Shown here in pieces: positions 37,578-47,568 of a DNA stretch of 64,000 nucleotides; position 1 is the first letter of the stretch, and every line of letters begins with the position of its first letter. Below the pieces are notes generated by a model, which saw only the letters and a list, made by a program, of their open reading frames with translations, was not told the DNA's origin and did no database searches. The stretch is taken from the NCBI RefSeq assembly GCF_900105335.1, contig NZ_LT629770.1, forward strand, positions 496,001 to 560,000, read 5' to 3'. A program made the position numbers and the translations under genes. Source of the DNA: Microbacterium paraoxydans. Its GTDB lineage: Bacteria; Actinomycetota; Actinomycetes; Actinomycetales; Microbacteriaceae.

Positions 37578-38351
37578 TCAGCGGCGGGAATCCGACTCCG
37601 CATTCGGCACCCAGAGCAGGTCCTTGCCGACGCCCCGCGCGACGACGTGGCCCCCGCGCAGCATGAGCGTCTCGGCGTTCAGCTCCCGGATGAAGTCCGC
37701 GTCGTTGGTGACGAGGAGAGCCGCCATCCCCTCCTCCTTGCGGCGCCGGGTGATGGCGTCGAAGACGACCGGTCGCACCTCCAGATCGAGGTTCGCGAGG
37801 ATCTCGTCGGCGATGAGCACCCGCGGCTCCAGCACGAAGGAACGGGCGATCGCGACCCGCTGGCGCATGCCCGCGCTGAGCTCATAGGGGAACTTCGCGG
37901 CGGTCCCGAGCGGCAGGTGGAGCTCATCCAGAAGCGTCGCCACCCGGATGGAGAGCGCCCGGGTGTTGACGCGCTTCTCCCGGATGAGGATCGGCTCGGC
38001 GATGACCTCGTTGACCGTCAGCTGCGGCGGCAGATCCGCCCCGGCACCTTGCGGCACGAAGCCCGTGCGGTAGGTGAGGATGCGGTGCTTGCGACCCGGA
38101 CGACGGATGTCGATGCCGCAGACCTGCGCCCGGCCGCCGACGACACGCACCGAGGGATCCGTGGAACCCGCGAGCGCGGCGACGAGGGTCGACTTCCCCG
38201 AGCCGGTCGGCCCCGCGACGCAGATGAGCCCGCCAGGGGCGAGCGAGAACGTCACGCCGTCGACCGCGCGATTCGGCGTGCCGTGACCGATCCGGTCGAT
38301 GACCAGATCGGAGCACTCGATCGCGTTCGAGGATTCGGGCGTGCGGGGCAT
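37578..38351 (-). CDS. Orphan ABC-type ATPase with atypical signature motif
   Basis: 257 aa. Walker A GPTGSGKSTLVAALAG, Q-loop TGFVPQ, Walker B VLIADEILANLD, and a signature reading LSAGMRQRVAIARS instead of LSGGQ. No permease or binding protein is adjacent: the gene lies between tRNA-Asn and dnaG. It resembles oligopeptide/nickel-type (Dpp/Opp) ATPases in its signature region, where LSGGM is common. It could serve a transporter elsewhere or a non-transport role. The N-terminal 14 residues are low-complexity. Confidence 0.82.
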   Translation of the reverse strand: MPRTPESSNAIECSDLVIDRIGHGTPNRAVDGVTFSLAPGGLICVAGPTGSGKSTLVAALAGSTDPSVRVVGGRAQVCGIDIRRPGRKHRILTYRTGFVPQGAGADLPPQLTVNEVIAEPILIREKRVNTRALSIRVATLLDELHLPLGTAAKFPYELSAGMRQRVAIARSFVLEPRVLIADEILANLDLEVRPVVFDAITRRRKEEGMAALLVTNDADFIRELNAETLMLRGGHVVARGVGKDLLWVPNAESDSRR

Positions 38352-38387
38352 ATGTCCATCCTGCCGTCTCGTCCGGGAGCGTTCCGG

Positions 38388-40256
38388 TTACGACTCGGCG
38401 AAGAACCGCTGCCGCTCCACGTCGATGTCCCGCAGCCGCACCCGCAGCGCGCGCCCGCCGTCGGAGTCGGCAGGGACGCGCTGGACCGCGCCCAGCAGCT
38501 CCTGCTTCTCGTGCTCGAGCTGCCGCACCACCAGCCGTCGGGCGAGATCCGTCGCCGACGCCACCGCGCCGGCCTCGTCTCGTGCCGGGAACGGCGTCAT
38601 CAGCAGCTCGCCCGCGAGCGAGCGGTACGGCTCGCGCACGCTGTTCACCGCGTCCGTCACCCAGCCGGGACGGCTGCGATCGGGGGCGGCGGCGACCGCC
38701 TCGCGCACGGCATCGAGGCCGGGCGTGCGGAACGGCTCCGCGAGCGCTCGCGTCAGCAGCGCCGCATCGATCTGGTGACCGTACTGCAGGGCTCCCATGA
38801 GCGCATCGCGCTCCACGGCGACGTCGGGCGAACGGGGCAGGCTGGCGAGCGTCACGGCCGCGACGACCGGCCCGCCCGTGGCGGGATCGACCCGCGGCGC
38901 GGCCTCCCGACGGGCCTGAGGAGCGGCCGCCTGCGCACCGCGCGCGGCGCGCTCGACCTCCCCATGCACCTCGGTCGGGTCCATGCCGAGTCGGCGTGCG
39001 AGTACCCGCTCGTAGCCGGGGCGCAGCAGGCGGTCGCGGATCTCCGCCACGATCGGGGCCGCGGCACGGAGGGCGCCGACCCGGCCCTCGACCGTGGAGA
39101 GGTCGAAACCCGCGAGCTTGCGGTCGATGGCGAACTCGAACATCGGCTGCTTCGCGTCCATGAGGCCGCGCACCGCCGCGTCCCCGCGCTGCAGCCGGAG
39201 GTCGCACGGGTCGAGGCCGTCCGGGGCGACCGCGACGAAGGTCTGCGCGTTGAACCGGTCGTCCTCCGTGAACGCCCGCAGCGCGGCCTTCTGTCCCGCC
39301 TCGTCGCCGTCGAAGGTGAACACCACCTCACCGGACGCGTTGTCGTCGCCCATGACCCGGCGGAGCACCTTGATGTGCTCGGCGCCGAACGCGGTGCCGC
39401 AGGTCGCGACCGCGGTCGTGAGCCCGGCGAGGTGGCAGGCCATCACGTCGGTGTAGCCCTCGACGACCACGACCCGGCGCGGGTCGCCGCGGGCGATGTC
39501 GCGCTTGGCGAGGTCGAGCCCGTAGAGCACCTGGGCCTTCTTGTAGATCGGGGTCTCGGGGGTGTTGAGGTACTTGGGGCCCTGGTCGTCGTCGAACAGC
39601 TTGCGGGCGCCGAAGCCGATCGTCTGCCCCGACACGTCCCGGATCGGCCAGACGAGGCGGCCGCGGAACCGGTCGTACACACCGCGCTGTCCCGTGGAGA
39701 CGAGTCCTGCGGTGCTCAGCTCCTCGCGCGTGAAGCCCTGGGCGGTCAGCGCCTTGAGCATGCCGTCCCATCCCCGAGGGGCGAAGCCGACGCCGAAGTG
39801 CGCCGCCGCCCCGGCGTCGAAGCCGCGCTCCCCGAGGAACCGGCGGGCCGCCTCCGCATCCGGCGACAGCAGCTGGGACCGGAAGAACTCCGCCGCGGCC
39901 GTGTTCGCCGCGTACAGCCGGCTGCGGCCACTGGTCTCCGGCGCCGCCCCTCCGTCCTCGTAATGCAGGGTGTAGCCGATGCGGCCCGCGAGCCGCTCGA
40001 CCGCCTCCGTGAAGCTCACGTGGTCCATCGCGCGGAGGAAGGAGTACACGTCGCCCGACTCCCCGCAGCCGAAGCAGTGGTAGTAGCCGACCTGCTGACG
40101 CACGTGGAAGCTGGGGCTCTTCTCGTCGTGGAACGGGCACAGTCCCTTGAGGGACCCCACCCCCGCCGACTTGAGGGCGACGCGCTCCCCCACGATGTCC
40201 GCGATGTTGGTGCGGGCCTTGACCTCGTCGACGTCGGCCTGCCGGATGCGGGGCAT
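38388..40256 (-). CDS. dnaG: DNA primase
   Basis: 622 aa. Start at the ATG at 40256, whose A is shared with the dgt stop (TGATG); the open frame further upstream is dgt in another frame. Zinc-binding domain with [15 protein letters not shown] and [18 protein letters not shown]; catalytic core; Toprim motifs [16 protein letters not shown] and [12 protein letters not shown]; helicase-binding C-terminal domain. It makes RNA primers for the lagging strand. Order dusB-dgt-dnaG is the usual one in these bacteria. Confidence 0.97.
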   Translation of the reverse strand: MPRIRQADVDEVKARTNIADIVGERVALKSAGVGSLKGLCPFHDEKSPSFHVRQQVGYYHCFGCGESGDVYSFLRAMDHVSFTEAVERLAGRIGYTLHYEDGGAAPETSGRSRLYAANTAAAEFFRSQLLSPDAEAARRFLGERGFDAGAAAHFGVGFAPRGWDGMLKALTAQGFTREELSTAGLVSTGQRGVYDRFRGRLVWPIRDVSGQTIGFGARKLFDDDQGPKYLNTPETPIYKKAQVLYGLDLAKRDIARGDPRRVVVVEGYTDVMACHLAGLTTAVATCGTAFGAEHIKVLRRVMGDDNASGEVVFTFDGDEAGQKAALRAFTEDDRFNAQTFVAVAPDGLDPCDLRLQRGDAAVRGLMDAKQPMFEFAIDRKLAGFDLSTVEGRVGALRAAAPIVAEIRDRLLRPGYERVLARRLGMDPTEVHGEVERAARGAQAAAPQARREAAPRVDPATGGPVVAAVTLASLPRSPDVAVERDALMGALQYGHQIDAALLTRALAEPFRTPGLDAVREAVAAAPDRSRPGWVTDAVNSVREPYRSLAGELLMTPFPARDEAGAVASATDLARRLVVRQLEHEKQELLGAVQRVPADSDGGRALRVRLRDIDVERQRFFAES

Positions 40257-41662
40257 CAGCGGGCGCCTTCTGCGACGGGCCGCCTCTCGACAGGCGTGCG
40301 CGCGCCGGGGCGCGCATGACGCGGCGTCCAGATGCCGACCTCCGCCGGGTCGATCTCCCCGACCAGGCGGTTGTGCCAGTCGATCGCACTCTGATCGGTC
40401 AGGCTCGCGATCTGATCCACGACGACCCGCGCCCGCTCCGCGTCGCTCTCGGCGGCGACGAAGTCGGCGGCGAACGCGGGCTCCAGCACGTCCGCGCCGG
40501 CCGACCACAGGGTGTCGGTCGACCACAGGGCGTCGGCCAAGCGCTTCAGCACTCGGCGCTGCTCCTTGTAGACGCCCTTCCTGGCATCGATCGTGACGAT
40601 CGCCTGACCCATGATCCCCTTGAGAACCGCGATCTCGACCTCGACGACGCGAGGCACGATCACGTGCGCGTTGTAGCGGACCAGGCGCGTGCCCCCGAAC
40701 GCCTCCCGGGTGGCCGCGACCGCCGCGCGCGCGAACCGGCCGATGAGGTCGCTGGTGAGGTTCTTGAGCCGGGCGAGATCCTGTCGGGAACGATCGAAGG
40801 ACGCCAGCCACATCGGCTGCGAGGCGAGCCGATAGAGGGCGTCGGCGAGTTCGTCGCGCGTGAAGTCGTAGCCGACCCACTGCTGGATCCGGCTGAGCAG
40901 GGCCTCGTGCGCCGCCGGGTCGGCGAGCTGCGCGACGTCGACGTAGCCGTTGACGATCGCGTCCTCGAAGTCGTGCACCGAGTAGGCGATGTCGTCGGAG
41001 AGGTCCATGATCTCGGCCTCGATGCAGCGCAGCCGCCCCGGTGCTCCGTCGCGCATCCAGCGGAACACGGCCTCGTCCTCCGGGTACACGCCGAACTTGA
41101 GCCGACCCCCCGGGTCGGGGACGGGGCTGTCGACGGTCCACGGATACTTGCAGGTCGCGTCGAGACTCGCCCGCGTGAGGTTCAGGCCGACGGAGGAGCC
41201 GTCGGCGTCGAGCACCTTCGCCTCCAGCCGGGTGAGGATGCGCAGCGACTGGGCGTTGCCCTCGAAGCCGCCGATGGCCGCCGCCCACTCGTTCAGCGCC
41301 CGCTCGCCGTTGTGGCCGAACGGCGGGTGGCCGAGGTCATGGCTCAGGCACGCGGTGTCCACCACGTCCGCGGAGACCCCGAGCGCCGCGGCGAGCTCCC
41401 GGCCGACCTGCGCGACCTCGAGCGAGTGGGTCAGACGGTTGCGGGCGAAGTCGGCCGTGCTGGCGGGGCTGAGCACCTGCGTCTTCGCGGCGAGCCGCCG
41501 CAGAGCCGCCGAGTGCAGCACGCGCGCGCGGTCGCGGGCGAAGTCGTCCCGCTCGGAACGATGGGTCTCCGCGATGAAGCGCTCCGCGTCGCGCGGGTCA
41601 TAGCCGTCGGCGCGCGCGCCGACCCGGGGGTCATCCGCCACTGTTCTCGATCTCCGCTCCAC
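40256..41662 (-). CDS. dgt: Deoxyguanosinetriphosphate triphosphohydrolase
   Basis: 468 aa. Start taken at the GTG at 41662, 7 nt after CGGAG; the GTG at 41641 would drop seven residues. HD-domain nucleotidase that splits dNTPs to nucleoside and triphosphate. Metal motifs: [19 protein letters not shown] (first His) and [19 protein letters not shown] (HD plus downstream His), then [15 protein letters not shown]. It overlaps dusB upstream by 32 nt and shares one base with dnaG downstream, so the three are one unit. Confidence 0.94.
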   Translation of the reverse strand: MERRSRTVADDPRVGARADGYDPRDAERFIAETHRSERDDFARDRARVLHSAALRRLAAKTQVLSPASTADFARNRLTHSLEVAQVGRELAAALGVSADVVDTACLSHDLGHPPFGHNGERALNEWAAAIGGFEGNAQSLRILTRLEAKVLDADGSSVGLNLTRASLDATCKYPWTVDSPVPDPGGRLKFGVYPEDEAVFRWMRDGAPGRLRCIEAEIMDLSDDIAYSVHDFEDAIVNGYVDVAQLADPAAHEALLSRIQQWVGYDFTRDELADALYRLASQPMWLASFDRSRQDLARLKNLTSDLIGRFARAAVAATREAFGGTRLVRYNAHVIVPRVVEVEIAVLKGIMGQAIVTIDARKGVYKEQRRVLKRLADALWSTDTLWSAGADVLEPAFAADFVAAESDAERARVVVDQIASLTDQSAIDWHNRLVGEIDPAEVGIWTPRHARPGARTPVERRPVAEGAR

Positions 41663-42785
41663 GCATCATCTCCGACGCCGACGAGGCGAGCTCGCGCGAC
41701 TCCAGCCACTTCTCCGGAAGAGCCGTCTTCTTCGGGTGTCCCGCGCGGCCGCGCTGCCCTTCGGCGTCCGCGCCGGGGTACGGAGCCGCACGGTCGAGTC
41801 GGCCCAGGAGGTCGTCGATCTCCTGCAGGCTCGACGCGGTGGCGAGGCCCGTGCGGATGTCTCCGCCCACCGGGTAGCCCTTGAAGTACCAGGAGACGTG
41901 CTTGCGGATGTCGCGGCAGCCGCGGTCCTCGTCCTCGAAGAACTCGACGAGCAGCTCCGCGTGCCGACGGAAGGCGTCGGCGACGAAGCCGAGCGTCGCA
42001 TCGACCGTCTTGCCTTCTCCCCCGAACGCGAGGGCGAGCTGCCCGAACAGCCACGGCCGTCCCAGGCACCCGCGGCCGACGACCACGCCGTCGCAGTCGG
42101 TCTCCGCCATCATGCGCACGGCGTCGTCCGCCGACCAGATGTCGCCGTTGCCCAGCACGGGAATGCTGGTCACGGCCTGCTTGAGCTCGCCGATCGCGCT
42201 CCAGTCGGCGTGACCGGAGTAGAACTCGCTCGCGGTCCTGGCGTGCAGCGCCACGGCGGCGGCTCCAGCGTCCTCGGCGGCCCGCCCGGCGTCGAGGAAC
42301 GTGAGGTGGTCGCGGTCGATGCCCTTGCGCATCTTCACCGTCAACGGGATGTCGCCGGCGGCCTTCACGGCCTGATCGACGATGTCGGCGAAGAGCTTCG
42401 ACTTCCACGGCAGCGCCGCTCCGCCGCCCTTGCGCGTCACCTTCGGGACCGGGCAGCCGAAGTTGAGGTCGATGTGGTCGGCGTGGTCTTCCGCGACGAT
42501 GATGCGGACGGCCTCGGCGATGGTCTTCGGATCGACGCCGTAGAGCTGGATGGACCGCGGTGTCTCCGACTCGTGGTGCCGGATCAGTCGCATGGTCGTC
42601 TCGTTGCGTTCGACCAGCGCGCGCGAGGTGATCATCTCGCTGACATAGAGGCCGGCCCCGTACTCCCGGCACAGGCGTCGGAAGGCCGTGTTCGTGATCC
42701 CGGCCATCGGCGCGAGGACGACCGGCACGTCGAGGTCGATCGGGCCGATGCGGAGGGGGCGGGCGGGGGCGGTGGCGAGAGTCAT
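41631..42785 (-). CDS. dusB: tRNA-dihydrouridine synthase DusB
   Basis: 384 aa from the ATG at 42785. FMN-dependent reduction of uridines in the tRNA D-loop. TIM-barrel start VVLAPMAGITNTAFRRLCRE, catalytic Cys in LNFGCPVPKVTRKGGGAAL, then KMRKGIDRDHLTFLDAGR, substrate-binding ALHARTASEFYSGHADW and GNGDIWSADDAVRMM with GRGCLGRPWLF. First gene of dusB-dgt-dnaG and divergent from glutathione peroxidase. Confidence 0.95.
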   Translation of the reverse strand: MTLATAPARPLRIGPIDLDVPVVLAPMAGITNTAFRRLCREYGAGLYVSEMITSRALVERNETTMRLIRHHESETPRSIQLYGVDPKTIAEAVRIIVAEDHADHIDLNFGCPVPKVTRKGGGAALPWKSKLFADIVDQAVKAAGDIPLTVKMRKGIDRDHLTFLDAGRAAEDAGAAAVALHARTASEFYSGHADWSAIGELKQAVTSIPVLGNGDIWSADDAVRMMAETDCDGVVVGRGCLGRPWLFGQLALAFGGEGKTVDATLGFVADAFRRHAELLVEFFEDEDRGCRDIRKHVSWYFKGYPVGGDIRTGLATASSLQEIDDLLGRLDRAAPYPGADAEGQRGRAGHPKKTALPEKWLESRELASSASEMMRGAEIENSGG

Positions 42786-42832
42786 GGCGTGTCCATTCTC
42801 CCAGACCCGGAGCCGGTGGGGATGCGGCGACC

Positions 42833-42838
42833 TAAGCT
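42833..42838 (+). promoter_or_regulatory. Candidate -10 element, glutathione peroxidase (leaderless)
   Basis: TAAGCT, 6 nt (GTGCAT), then ATG at 42845. The spacing favours this ATG over the GTG at 42839. Confidence 0.5.
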
Positions 42839-42844
42839 GTGCAT

Positions 42845-43339
42845 ATGACCGATTCCGCACTCCGTTCCATCCCCTTCACCGACGCCCAGGGGCAGGAGAA
42901 GACTCTGGACGATCTGGGTGCCGACGTGGTGCTCGTGGTGAACGTGGCCTCCAAGTGCGGCCTCACTCCGCAGTACGAGCAGCTGGAGGAGCTGCAGCGG
43001 CGCTTCGGAGACCGCGGCTTCACCGTGGTCGGCTTCCCCTGCAACCAGTTCTTCGGACAGGAGCCCGGTTCTGTCGACGAGATCCTCGAGTTCTGCTCCA
43101 CGACGTACGGCGTCTCCTTCCCGGTGAACGACAAGATCAAGGTCAACGGCAAGAACGCCGCCGAGCTCTACAAGGCGCTCAAGGAGACGCCGGATGCGGG
43201 GGGCAAGGCCGGCCGCGTCGAGTGGAACTTCGAGAAGTTCCTCGTGCTGCCGGACGGCGACGTGCTGCGCTTCCGCCCGAAGCAGAAGCCGGACGCTCCC
43301 GAGATCGTCGAGGCGATCGAGGCCGCACTCCCCCGCTGA
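42845..43339 (+). CDS. Glutathione peroxidase family thiol peroxidase
   Basis: 164 aa. Thioredoxin-fold peroxidase that reduces hydroperoxides; actinobacteria mostly use thioredoxin or mycothiol rather than glutathione. Peroxidatic Cys in NVASKCGLTPQYEQL, catalytic Gln/Asn in GFPCNQFFGQEPGS (with the likely resolving Cys), and Trp in VEWNFEKFLVLPDG. The tetrad is intact, with Cys in place of selenocysteine. It seems to have its own leaderless promoter. Confidence 0.94.
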   Translation: MTDSALRSIPFTDAQGQEKTLDDLGADVVLVVNVASKCGLTPQYEQLEELQRRFGDRGFTVVGFPCNQFFGQEPGSVDEILEFCSTTYGVSFPVNDKIKVNGKNAAELYKALKETPDAGGKAGRVEWNFEKFLVLPDGDVLRFRPKQKPDAPEIVEAIEAALPR

Positions 43340-43344
43340 GCGTC

Positions 43345-43362
43345 GTTCACCTCTGCGTCACG
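43345..43362 (+). promoter_or_regulatory. Possible PHO-box-like half-site
   Basis: GTTCACC at 43345-43351, then after 4 nt a weak second unit (CGTCACG). Streptomyces PhoP boxes are GTTCACC direct repeats with an 11-nt period. Weak alone; considered together with the next site. Confidence 0.25.
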
Positions 43363-43399
43363 CGCGCACCGCGCCGTGACGCCCGACGTGGCCGCCCTC

Positions 43400-43417
43400 G
43401 TTCACCTTCCGGTCTCC
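43400..43417 (+). promoter_or_regulatory. PHO-box-like direct repeat upstream of phosphatase gene
   Basis: GTTCACC-N4-GGTCTCC (second unit 5/7 to consensus), 11-nt period, ending about 20 bp before a TAGTCT -10-like box at 43438-43443. Position is right for a PhoP activator site over the -35. Confidence 0.4.
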
Positions 43418-43482
43418 CCGTCGACATGTGGCGTCCCTAGTCTCACCGCGGCGACACGCGCCGAAGACGAAGGAGACCACGC

Positions 43483-44679
43483 ATGCCCGACCGACTGCCC
43501 CTCAGCCGGCGAACTGTCCTCACCGCGGGAGCGCTCGGTGCGCTCGGTACCGCCCTCCCCCTCGGCACCGGACCTGCCGCAGCGACGATCGCCCCGGCGT
43601 CGCCGGGTGGTGGGCAGGCGCGGAACCTGCGCTTCCGTGCCGACGGCACCTTCAAGGTGGTGCAGTTCAACGACACGCAGGACGACGAGCTGACCGACCG
43701 CCGCACCGTCGAGCTGATGGAGAAGGTGCTCGACCAGGAGAAGCCGGACTTCGTCGTCATCAACGGCGACGTGATCACGGGCGGCTGCGAGACGCGGCTG
43801 GCGGTGAAGCAGGCCATCAACAACGTGGTCATGCCGATGGAGTCCCGTCGCATCCCCTGGGCGGTCACCTACGGCAACCACGACGAGGACTCGCTGCCAC
43901 AGTCCGGCGTCGACGAAGCCGGGATGCTGAAGATCTACCGCTCGTACGAGTACAACGTGAACGCCGAGAACACGCGCGGCGTGACGGGCACGAGCAACAC
44001 GATCGTGACGATCGGCTCCGCTGCGAAGAAGAACCGGGAGGCGTTCGCGCTCTGGCTGATGGACTCGGGCCGCTACGCGCCGGACGCCATCGACGGCCAG
44101 GACTTCGACGGCTACCCGGCCTGGGACTGGCTGCGCATGGACCAGGTCGCCTGGTACCGCGACCAGTCGCAGCGCCTGGAGCAGCGCCGTGGACGCAAGG
44201 TGCCCGGCCTCATGTTCCTCCACATCGCGCTGTGGGAGCACCGCTTCATGTGGTGGGGCGGTGTGGACACCCGTACGGCGGCCGACGCCGCGCGCGGCAA
44301 GGCCCGCCACGGCATCGTCGGCGAACGCAACGAGGACGAATGCCCCGGACCGTTCAACTCAGGCATGTTCAACGCGATCCTCGAACGTGGCGACGTGAAG
44401 GGCGTGTTCGTCGGGCACGACCACGTCAACGATTACACGGGCGACTACTACGGCGTGATGCTGGGCTATGCCCCGGGAACCGGCTTCGGCGCCTATGGTC
44501 TCCCTGGCGCCGAGCGCAACCGCATGCGCGGGGGCCGCGTGTTCGAGCTGAAGGAGGCGGGCGACGAGGTCGCCATCTCCACCAGGGTCGTCTACGCCCG
44601 GGATCTCGGCATCGACCTGACCGCGAACGACCAGCCGATGGAGCCGCTCCCCCTCGGACCCCGCCAGCAGCGCCTCTGA
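43483..44679 (+). CDS. Secreted metallophosphoesterase (purple acid phosphatase-like)
   Basis: 398 aa, ATG at 43483 with GAAGGAGACC. Twin-arginine-type signal peptide (LSRRTVLTAGALGALG ... AAA), so export is folded via Tat. Calcineurin-like metal motifs in order: VVQFNDTQDD, FVVINGDVITGG, VTYGNHDEDS, LHIALWEHRF and FVGHDHVND. These give the two-metal site for phosphate ester hydrolysis outside the cell. Possible PHO-box repeats lie upstream. A hairpin terminator follows; DsbA-like gene converges. Confidence 0.9.
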   Translation: MPDRLPLSRRTVLTAGALGALGTALPLGTGPAAATIAPASPGGGQARNLRFRADGTFKVVQFNDTQDDELTDRRTVELMEKVLDQEKPDFVVINGDVITGGCETRLAVKQAINNVVMPMESRRIPWAVTYGNHDEDSLPQSGVDEAGMLKIYRSYEYNVNAENTRGVTGTSNTIVTIGSAAKKNREAFALWLMDSGRYAPDAIDGQDFDGYPAWDWLRMDQVAWYRDQSQRLEQRRGRKVPGLMFLHIALWEHRFMWWGGVDTRTAADAARGKARHGIVGERNEDECPGPFNSGMFNAILERGDVKGVFVGHDHVNDYTGDYYGVMLGYAPGTGFGAYGLPGAERNRMRGGRVFELKEAGDEVAISTRVVYARDLGIDLTANDQPMEPLPLGPRQQRL

Positions 44680-44693
44680 GGCCGGGCAGCAGA

Positions 44694-44727
44694 ACGGCGG
44701 GGATCCCCGACCCGGGGTCCCCGCCGT
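44694..44727. terminator. Bidirectional terminator between phosphatase and DsbA-like genes
   Basis: ACGGCGGGGATCCC pairs with GGGGTCCCCGCCGT (14 bp with one U.G) around a 6-nt loop, between two convergent stops. Confidence 0.75.
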
Positions 44728-44743
44728 CGTCTGTCGGTGCGGA

Positions 44744-45418
44744 TCAGGCCTCGACGGCCGCGCTGCGCTGCGCCCAGAGGTCGCGGATCACGTTCTCGAA
44801 CGCCGCCGGCGGCTGCGCGCCGCTGATGCCGTACTGGCCGTCGACGACGAAGAACGGCACCCCCTGGATGCCGTAGGCGCGAGCCTGCGCCTGGTCCTGA
44901 CGGACGTCGGCGAGGTACTGCTCGCTCTCGAGTGCGGCGCGGGCGCGATCGGCATCGAGACCGACCTCGGCGGCGAGGGCGACGAGGTCGTCGATGCGTC
45001 CCACGTGCTTGCCCTCGGTGAAGTAGGCGGACATGAGCCGCTCCTCCATCTCGTGCTGGCGTCCCTCGGCCTTCGCGAAGTGCAGCAGCTCGTGCGCCTT
45101 CACCGTGTTCGTGTGCTGCAGCAGGTCGAACCGGTACTGCAGGCCCGCGTTCGCGGCGACGTTCGTGACGTTGGCGAGCATCTGCTCGACCTGCGTGCGC
45201 GGCATCCCCTTGTGCCCGGAGAGGAAGTCGATCTCGTCGCCGTCGAAGTCGACCGGGGTGTCCGGGGAGAGCTCGAAGGAGTGGAAGGTGACCGTGACCT
45301 GCGGAGCGTCCTCGTCGGCCGCGACCGCTTCCAGCCCCTTCTCGAGGTTGCGCTTGCCGATGTAGCACCAGGGGCAGGCGATGTCGGACCAGATGTCGAT
45401 GGCGATGGGTTCAGTCAC
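44744..45418 (-). CDS. DsbA family oxidoreductase (FrnE-like)
   Basis: 224 aa, GTG start at 45418, no signal peptide, so cytoplasmic. Thioredoxin-like fold with CPWCYIGKRNLEKGL active site, a helical insertion (HTNTVKAHELLHFAKAEGRQ), and cis-Pro region GIQGVPFFVVDGQYGISGAQ. FrnE/2-hydroxychromene-isomerase-like members act as thiol oxidoreductases in stress responses. Divergent from the P-loop gene across 52 bp. Confidence 0.92.
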   Translation of the reverse strand: MTEPIAIDIWSDIACPWCYIGKRNLEKGLEAVAADEDAPQVTVTFHSFELSPDTPVDFDGDEIDFLSGHKGMPRTQVEQMLANVTNVAANAGLQYRFDLLQHTNTVKAHELLHFAKAEGRQHEMEERLMSAYFTEGKHVGRIDDLVALAAEVGLDADRARAALESEQYLADVRQDQAQARAYGIQGVPFFVVDGQYGISGAQPPAAFENVIRDLWAQRSAAVEA

Positions 45419-45458
45419 ACCGTGGTCAACCGTCCGCGCGTCCGACGTATTCCGTCAG

Positions 45459-45464
45459 TAGAAT
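45459..45464 (+). promoter_or_regulatory. Candidate -10 element, P-loop protein (leaderless)
   Basis: TAGAAT, 6 nt (CCTCGG), ATG at 45471. Confidence 0.55.
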
Positions 45465-45470
45465 CCTCGG

Positions 45471-46079
45471 ATGCTCTCCGCCGACGATCCCCTCCCCTTC
45501 CGGCCCGCACGGGTGCTCGTCGCGGGCGTCACCGGGTCGGGGAAGACGACTCTGTCCCGACGGCTCGCCGCCCTCTGGGACCTCCGTCACGTGGAGATCG
45601 ACGGCCTGTTCCACGGCCCGGACTGGACCCCGCGGGCGGAGTTCCTCGACGACGTGCGCGCCTTGGCCGCGGAGGAGCGGTGGGTGACCGAGTGGCAGTA
45701 CACGAGCAAGGGCACCGACGAGATCCTGACCCCGAGGGCGCAGCTCGCGCTCTGGCTCGACTACCCGTACCGCGTGGTGCGGTCGCGTCTGCTCCGGCGC
45801 ACCCTCGGCCGCAGCATCCTGCGCACCCGGATGTGGAACGGCAACGTCGAGAAGCCGATCTGGCGGATGCTGGGGGCCACGCCGGAGGAGAGCATCCTGG
45901 CCTGGCAGACGGCGACGCTGCACAAATGGTCCGAGCGCTTCCCGGCGGTGCAGGAGCGCTTCCCCCACCTCACGATCGTGCGTCTGACGCATCCGCGCGA
46001 GACGGAGCGCTGGCTGCGAGCTCAGACCGAGGTCGGGGTGTCCACGGCGCCGCCGAAGCGTCGGTCCCGGGAGAGGTAG
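45471..46079 (+). CDS. P-loop NTPase, adenylate kinase/topology-modulation-like
   Basis: 202 aa. Walker [21 protein letters not shown], then [15 protein letters not shown], and [20 protein letters not shown], a basic helix seen in the FlaR/'DNA topology modulation' kinase-like group. The ending is [21 protein letters not shown]. Predicted small-molecule or nucleotide kinase; substrate unknown. The final 58 nt overlap the convergent uppS gene. It is probably leaderless. Confidence 0.8.
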   Translation: MLSADDPLPFRPARVLVAGVTGSGKTTLSRRLAALWDLRHVEIDGLFHGPDWTPRAEFLDDVRALAAEERWVTEWQYTSKGTDEILTPRAQLALWLDYPYRVVRSRLLRRTLGRSILRTRMWNGNVEKPIWRMLGATPEESILAWQTATLHKWSERFPAVQERFPHLTIVRLTHPRETERWLRAQTEVGVSTAPPKRRSRER

Positions 46080-46822
46080 ACCCCGATCGCGCGCCAGAGC
46101 TCCTCGCGGGAGAAGTCCGGCCACAGGGTGTCCAGGAACACCATCTCGGCGTAGGCCGACTGCCACAGCAGGAAGTTGGAGGTGCGCTGCTCCCCCGAGC
46201 TGCGCAGGAAGAGGTCCACGTCCGGCATGTCCGGGACGTAGAGGTGACGACGGATCGTCTTCTCGCTGATCGCGTTCGGTTTCACCCGCCCGGCCGCGAC
46301 ATCGGCCGCGATGGCCCGCATCGCGTCGACGAGTTCGACCCGACCGCCGTAGTTGACGCACATGGTGAGGGTGAGCACGTCGTTGTCGCGGGTGAGCTGC
46401 TCGGCGTACTGCAGCTCCTTGATGACGCTCCCCCACAGGCGCGGCTTGCGCCCCGCCCACCGCACGCGCACACCCCACTCGTTGAGCTGATCGCGGCGGC
46501 GGTGCAGGACATCGCGGTTGTACCCCATGAGGAAGCGGACCTCCTCGGGGGAACGGGCCCAGTTCTCGGTGGAGAACGCATAGACGGAGAGGTGCTTCAC
46601 GCCGGCCTGGATCGCGCCCGCGACGACGTCGAGCAGCACCTCCTCCCCGGCCTTGTGCCCCTCGATGCGGTTGAGGCCCCGGCGGTTCGCCCAGCGACCG
46701 TTGCCGTCCATGACGATGGCGACGTGCTCCGGGACGGCCGGGAACGCGGGCGGGTACACGCCGGTCCAGTCGATCGGCCGATACGGCACGGCGTCCTTGT
46801 GCGTGTAGGGCTTCGGGCTCAC
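46022..46822 (-). CDS. uppS: Isoprenyl (decaprenyl/undecaprenyl) diphosphate synthase
   Basis: 266 aa from the GTG at 46822, overlapping the recO stop (GTGA); the longer open frame upstream is recO antisense-frame read. cis-Prenyltransferase making the lipid carrier for cell-wall synthesis. Motifs: [17 protein letters not shown] (catalytic Asp), [11 protein letters not shown], and [19 protein letters not shown] with SAYAEMVF. Coupled to recO, as is usual in actinobacteria. Its 3' end overlaps the P-loop gene on the other strand by 58 nt. Confidence 0.95.
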   Translation of the reverse strand: MSPKPYTHKDAVPYRPIDWTGVYPPAFPAVPEHVAIVMDGNGRWANRRGLNRIEGHKAGEEVLLDVVAGAIQAGVKHLSVYAFSTENWARSPEEVRFLMGYNRDVLHRRRDQLNEWGVRVRWAGRKPRLWGSVIKELQYAEQLTRDNDVLTLTMCVNYGGRVELVDAMRAIAADVAAGRVKPNAISEKTIRRHLYVPDMPDVDLFLRSSGEQRTSNFLLWQSAYAEMVFLDTLWPDFSREELWRAIGVYLSRDRRFGGAVDTPTSV

Positions 46823-47562
46823 CGTGCTCCTTCTCCGGGGGTGGACGACACGTGCGCGAGCGAGCGGATGCCCCGCTCCAGGTGCCACTGGGCGTACGCC
46901 GCGACGAGACCCGAGGCGGCGGCGGTGTCTGCGTGCGGGGCCGCGTCGATGAGGTCCCAGTCGCCGCGGATCAGGGCACGCAGCAACGTCAAGGTCTTCT
47001 CGGCGATCCGGGGGCTGCCGGCGGGCGCGTCGGCGTGGCACACGAGTCCGCCCAACTGCGCGACGAAGACGGAGTGCGGCCCCGGAGCCCCGCAGCGCGC
47101 GCAGTCCTCGAGGGACGGCGCCCATCCCGAGAGGGACATCACGCGCAGCAGATACGAGTCGAGGATGCTGCGCGGAGCGTGCTCGCCGCGGGACAGCGCC
47201 CGCAGCCCGCCGACGAGCAGGAGGTACTGCTCCGGGGTAGCCTCGGCGTCGCTGAGCCGATCCGCCGTCTCGACCATGGCGTTCGCGGCGGTGAACCGGT
47301 CGTAGTGCGCGGCGATGTCCGTGCCGTAGGCCCCGAGCGACTCGGCCTGCTGCACGATGTCGAGCGAGCGGCCTTCGTAGAGCTGCACGTCGGCGACCAT
47401 GAACGGCTCGAGACGGGAGCCGAACTTCGACGAGGTGCGACGCACGCCCTTGGCGACCGCGCGCACCTTCCCGTGCCGCCGCGACAGCATCGTGACGATG
47501 CGATCCGCCTCCCCCAGCTTGTGGGTGCGCAGGATCACCGCTTCGTCTCGGTAGGTGGGCAC
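46819..47562 (-). CDS. recO: DNA repair protein RecO
   Basis: 247 aa from the GTG at 47562; the open frame continues 5' but only as antisense of the TRIC gene. N-terminal OB fold ([40 protein letters not shown]) and a C-terminal helical domain with CARCGAPG and a later CHAD, a partial zinc site. RecO loads RecA with RecR. GATAAT lies exactly 6 nt before the GTG, implying a leaderless recO-uppS transcript, interlocked with the divergent TRIC promoter. Confidence 0.95.
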   Translation of the reverse strand: MPTYRDEAVILRTHKLGEADRIVTMLSRRHGKVRAVAKGVRRTSSKFGSRLEPFMVADVQLYEGRSLDIVQQAESLGAYGTDIAAHYDRFTAANAMVETADRLSDAEATPEQYLLLVGGLRALSRGEHAPRSILDSYLLRVMSLSGWAPSLEDCARCGAPGPHSVFVAQLGGLVCHADAPAGSPRIAEKTLTLLRALIRGDWDLIDAAPHADTAAASGLVAAYAQWHLERGIRSLAHVSSTPGEGAR

Positions 47563-47568
47563 CCTTCG

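Noticed and set aside
37536..40319. 927-aa plus-strand open frame opposite the ABC ATPase and dnaG
   Set aside because: Arg-rich antisense shadow; it even crosses the real dnaG motifs in reverse.
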